64,000 nt of DNA, from assembly GCF_030247195.1 (NCBI RefSeq), contig NC_080670.1:33652497-33716496 (forward strand), in the 5' to 3' direction. Position 1 is the stretch's first letter; each line of letters starts with the position of its first letter. Both the position numbers and the translations under genes were made by a program. Shown here in pieces: positions 63,311-64,000 of this stretch. The notes beneath the pieces were generated by a model that was given only the letters and a program-made list of their open reading frames with translations, was not told the origin of the DNA and ran no database searches. This stretch comes from Topomyia yanbarensis. Lineage: Eukaryota > Arthropoda > Insecta > Diptera > Culicidae.

Positions 63311-64000
63311 TGCGACGTTGCAATTAGTGCACAGCCGTATAGCGTATCGCCCGATAACGGTAACAATGTGGTGGACAGTGCAGGGATTGCGGAAATCCAA
63401 GTGATTGACGGTTTCCCTGTCCAAGAGGTGATGGATGTACTTTTGTGCTTCCTCAAGGTGGACACCAGAGCAGCAATGCAATCAGATGCTGGTCGCACGA
63501 ACCGACTCGTTAGTCGGACGAACGCCGGTTGTTATAGGAGGAAACTTTAACGTTTGAGCCGTGGGAGGGGTAGCAAGCAGACCAACGCAAGAGGTTGCAG
63601 TTTGATGAAGGCCCTGACGAAGCTGGATGTAAGGTTGTGCTACGATGACTCCGCTAGCACATTCCGTAAAGACGATCACTGATCCATCATCGATGTAACA
63701 TTCTGCAGTTTGTCGCTGACGGATTGCTAACTAGTTCACACATAACGACCACCAGGCGATCCACTACGCCATTGGTTGGTGAAACTGTATTGTAACGCGG
63801 CAGATTTCGACAAGGACACTTCGTGCAGACAGCACCGCCTAAATTCTTAATGCTATCGGAAGCACTAACGAGGGTATTTGACGTAACAATGCCGAGATAC
63901 TTGGAACCGAGGAGCATCCAGCGTTTAATGTATTGGGGGAATGAAAGGCTCATCACGCTTTGTGCTGCCTGCCTAAAAGCCAGAAGACGTGTTCAGAGAG
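63311..64000 (+). pseudogene. R1-like ORF2 fragment running off the window
   Basis: Damaged endonuclease blocks are visible in several frames: TPVVIGGNFN at about 63520-63550 (the Asp of the usual GGDFN is Asn here), LTKLDVRLCYDDSASTFRKDDH at about 63610-63680, then SIIDVTFCSLSLTD. Near the window end the sequence reads ALTRVFDVTMPRYLEP and LITLCAACLKARRRVQR, which belong between endonuclease and RT in R1 elements. Stops are frequent. The fragment continues beyond 64000. Confidence 0.65.

Overview
The window looks like a repeat-rich stretch of a culicine mosquito genome, most likely Aedes. This rests on short-intron host genes embedded in old and young transposable elements, MosquI/I-like and RTE-like non-LTR elements, a BEL/Pao element, and a widespread short repeat containing CCTTTCTCATATAGAAAGG that I associate with Aedes. 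The species call is inference. Only two host genes are convincing: a ZAD-type C2H2 zinc-finger gene (complement 45867-47638, three coding exons) and a mitochondrial isoleucyl-tRNA synthetase gene (58197-61267, four coding exons). Everything else recognisable is a mobile element, its debris, or unassigned intergenic DNA.

Left part (1-29 kb). The window opens in the 3' UTR of an I-like non-LTR element on the minus strand (about 1-5795). Two irregular AT-rich repeat arrays follow (6331-6780 and 7206-8780). The second is split by a 5'-truncated RTE-like insertion (7369-8415) flanked by a perfect 12-bp target duplication. Next are a decayed Tc1/mariner pseudogene (9007-9802), unassigned DNA, a long hairpin (12796-12927), a decayed R1-like element (13.1-18.1 kb) interrupted by a TA-flanked MITE, an Aedes-type short repeat (20018-20986), a decayed RNase-H-bearing non-LTR element (22.4-25.2 kb), a hAT MITE with a perfect 8-bp duplication (25767-25998), and a second RTE-like fragment.

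Middle (29-45 kb). A full-length, apparently intact second copy of the I-like element lies on the plus strand (29096-35282). Its two ORFs overlap by ATGGCTAA, and it has a poly(A) tail and a target duplication. It forms a large inverted pair with the copy at the left edge, and the two copies share a nearly mismatch-free block in the reverse-transcriptase region although their endonuclease regions differ clearly. After it come a foldback repeat, a 1.37-kb TA-flanked element, and a nest of DNA transposons four levels deep (39647-42100). A 3-kb element (42225-45259) then shares both ends with two 0.3-kb MITEs elsewhere in the window.

Right part (45-64 kb). The zinc-finger gene is followed by a young BEL/Pao retrotransposon (48479-55692). 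It has 612/613-bp LTRs, a 5-bp duplication CCACG and one uninterrupted 2019-codon ORF with an N-terminal PHD finger. The ORF runs through the polypurine tract into the 3' LTR. MITEs and a double foldback sit between the BEL element and the synthetase gene. Both host genes have a MITE about 100-120 bp upstream of the start codon. The window ends in RTE-like and R1-like debris that continues past the edge.

The host genes do not form a pathway: one is a presumed DNA-binding regulator and the other serves mitochondrial translation. I see no tRNA, rRNA, CRISPR array or prokaryotic-type operon. All comparisons were made by eye, so identity figures are approximate.
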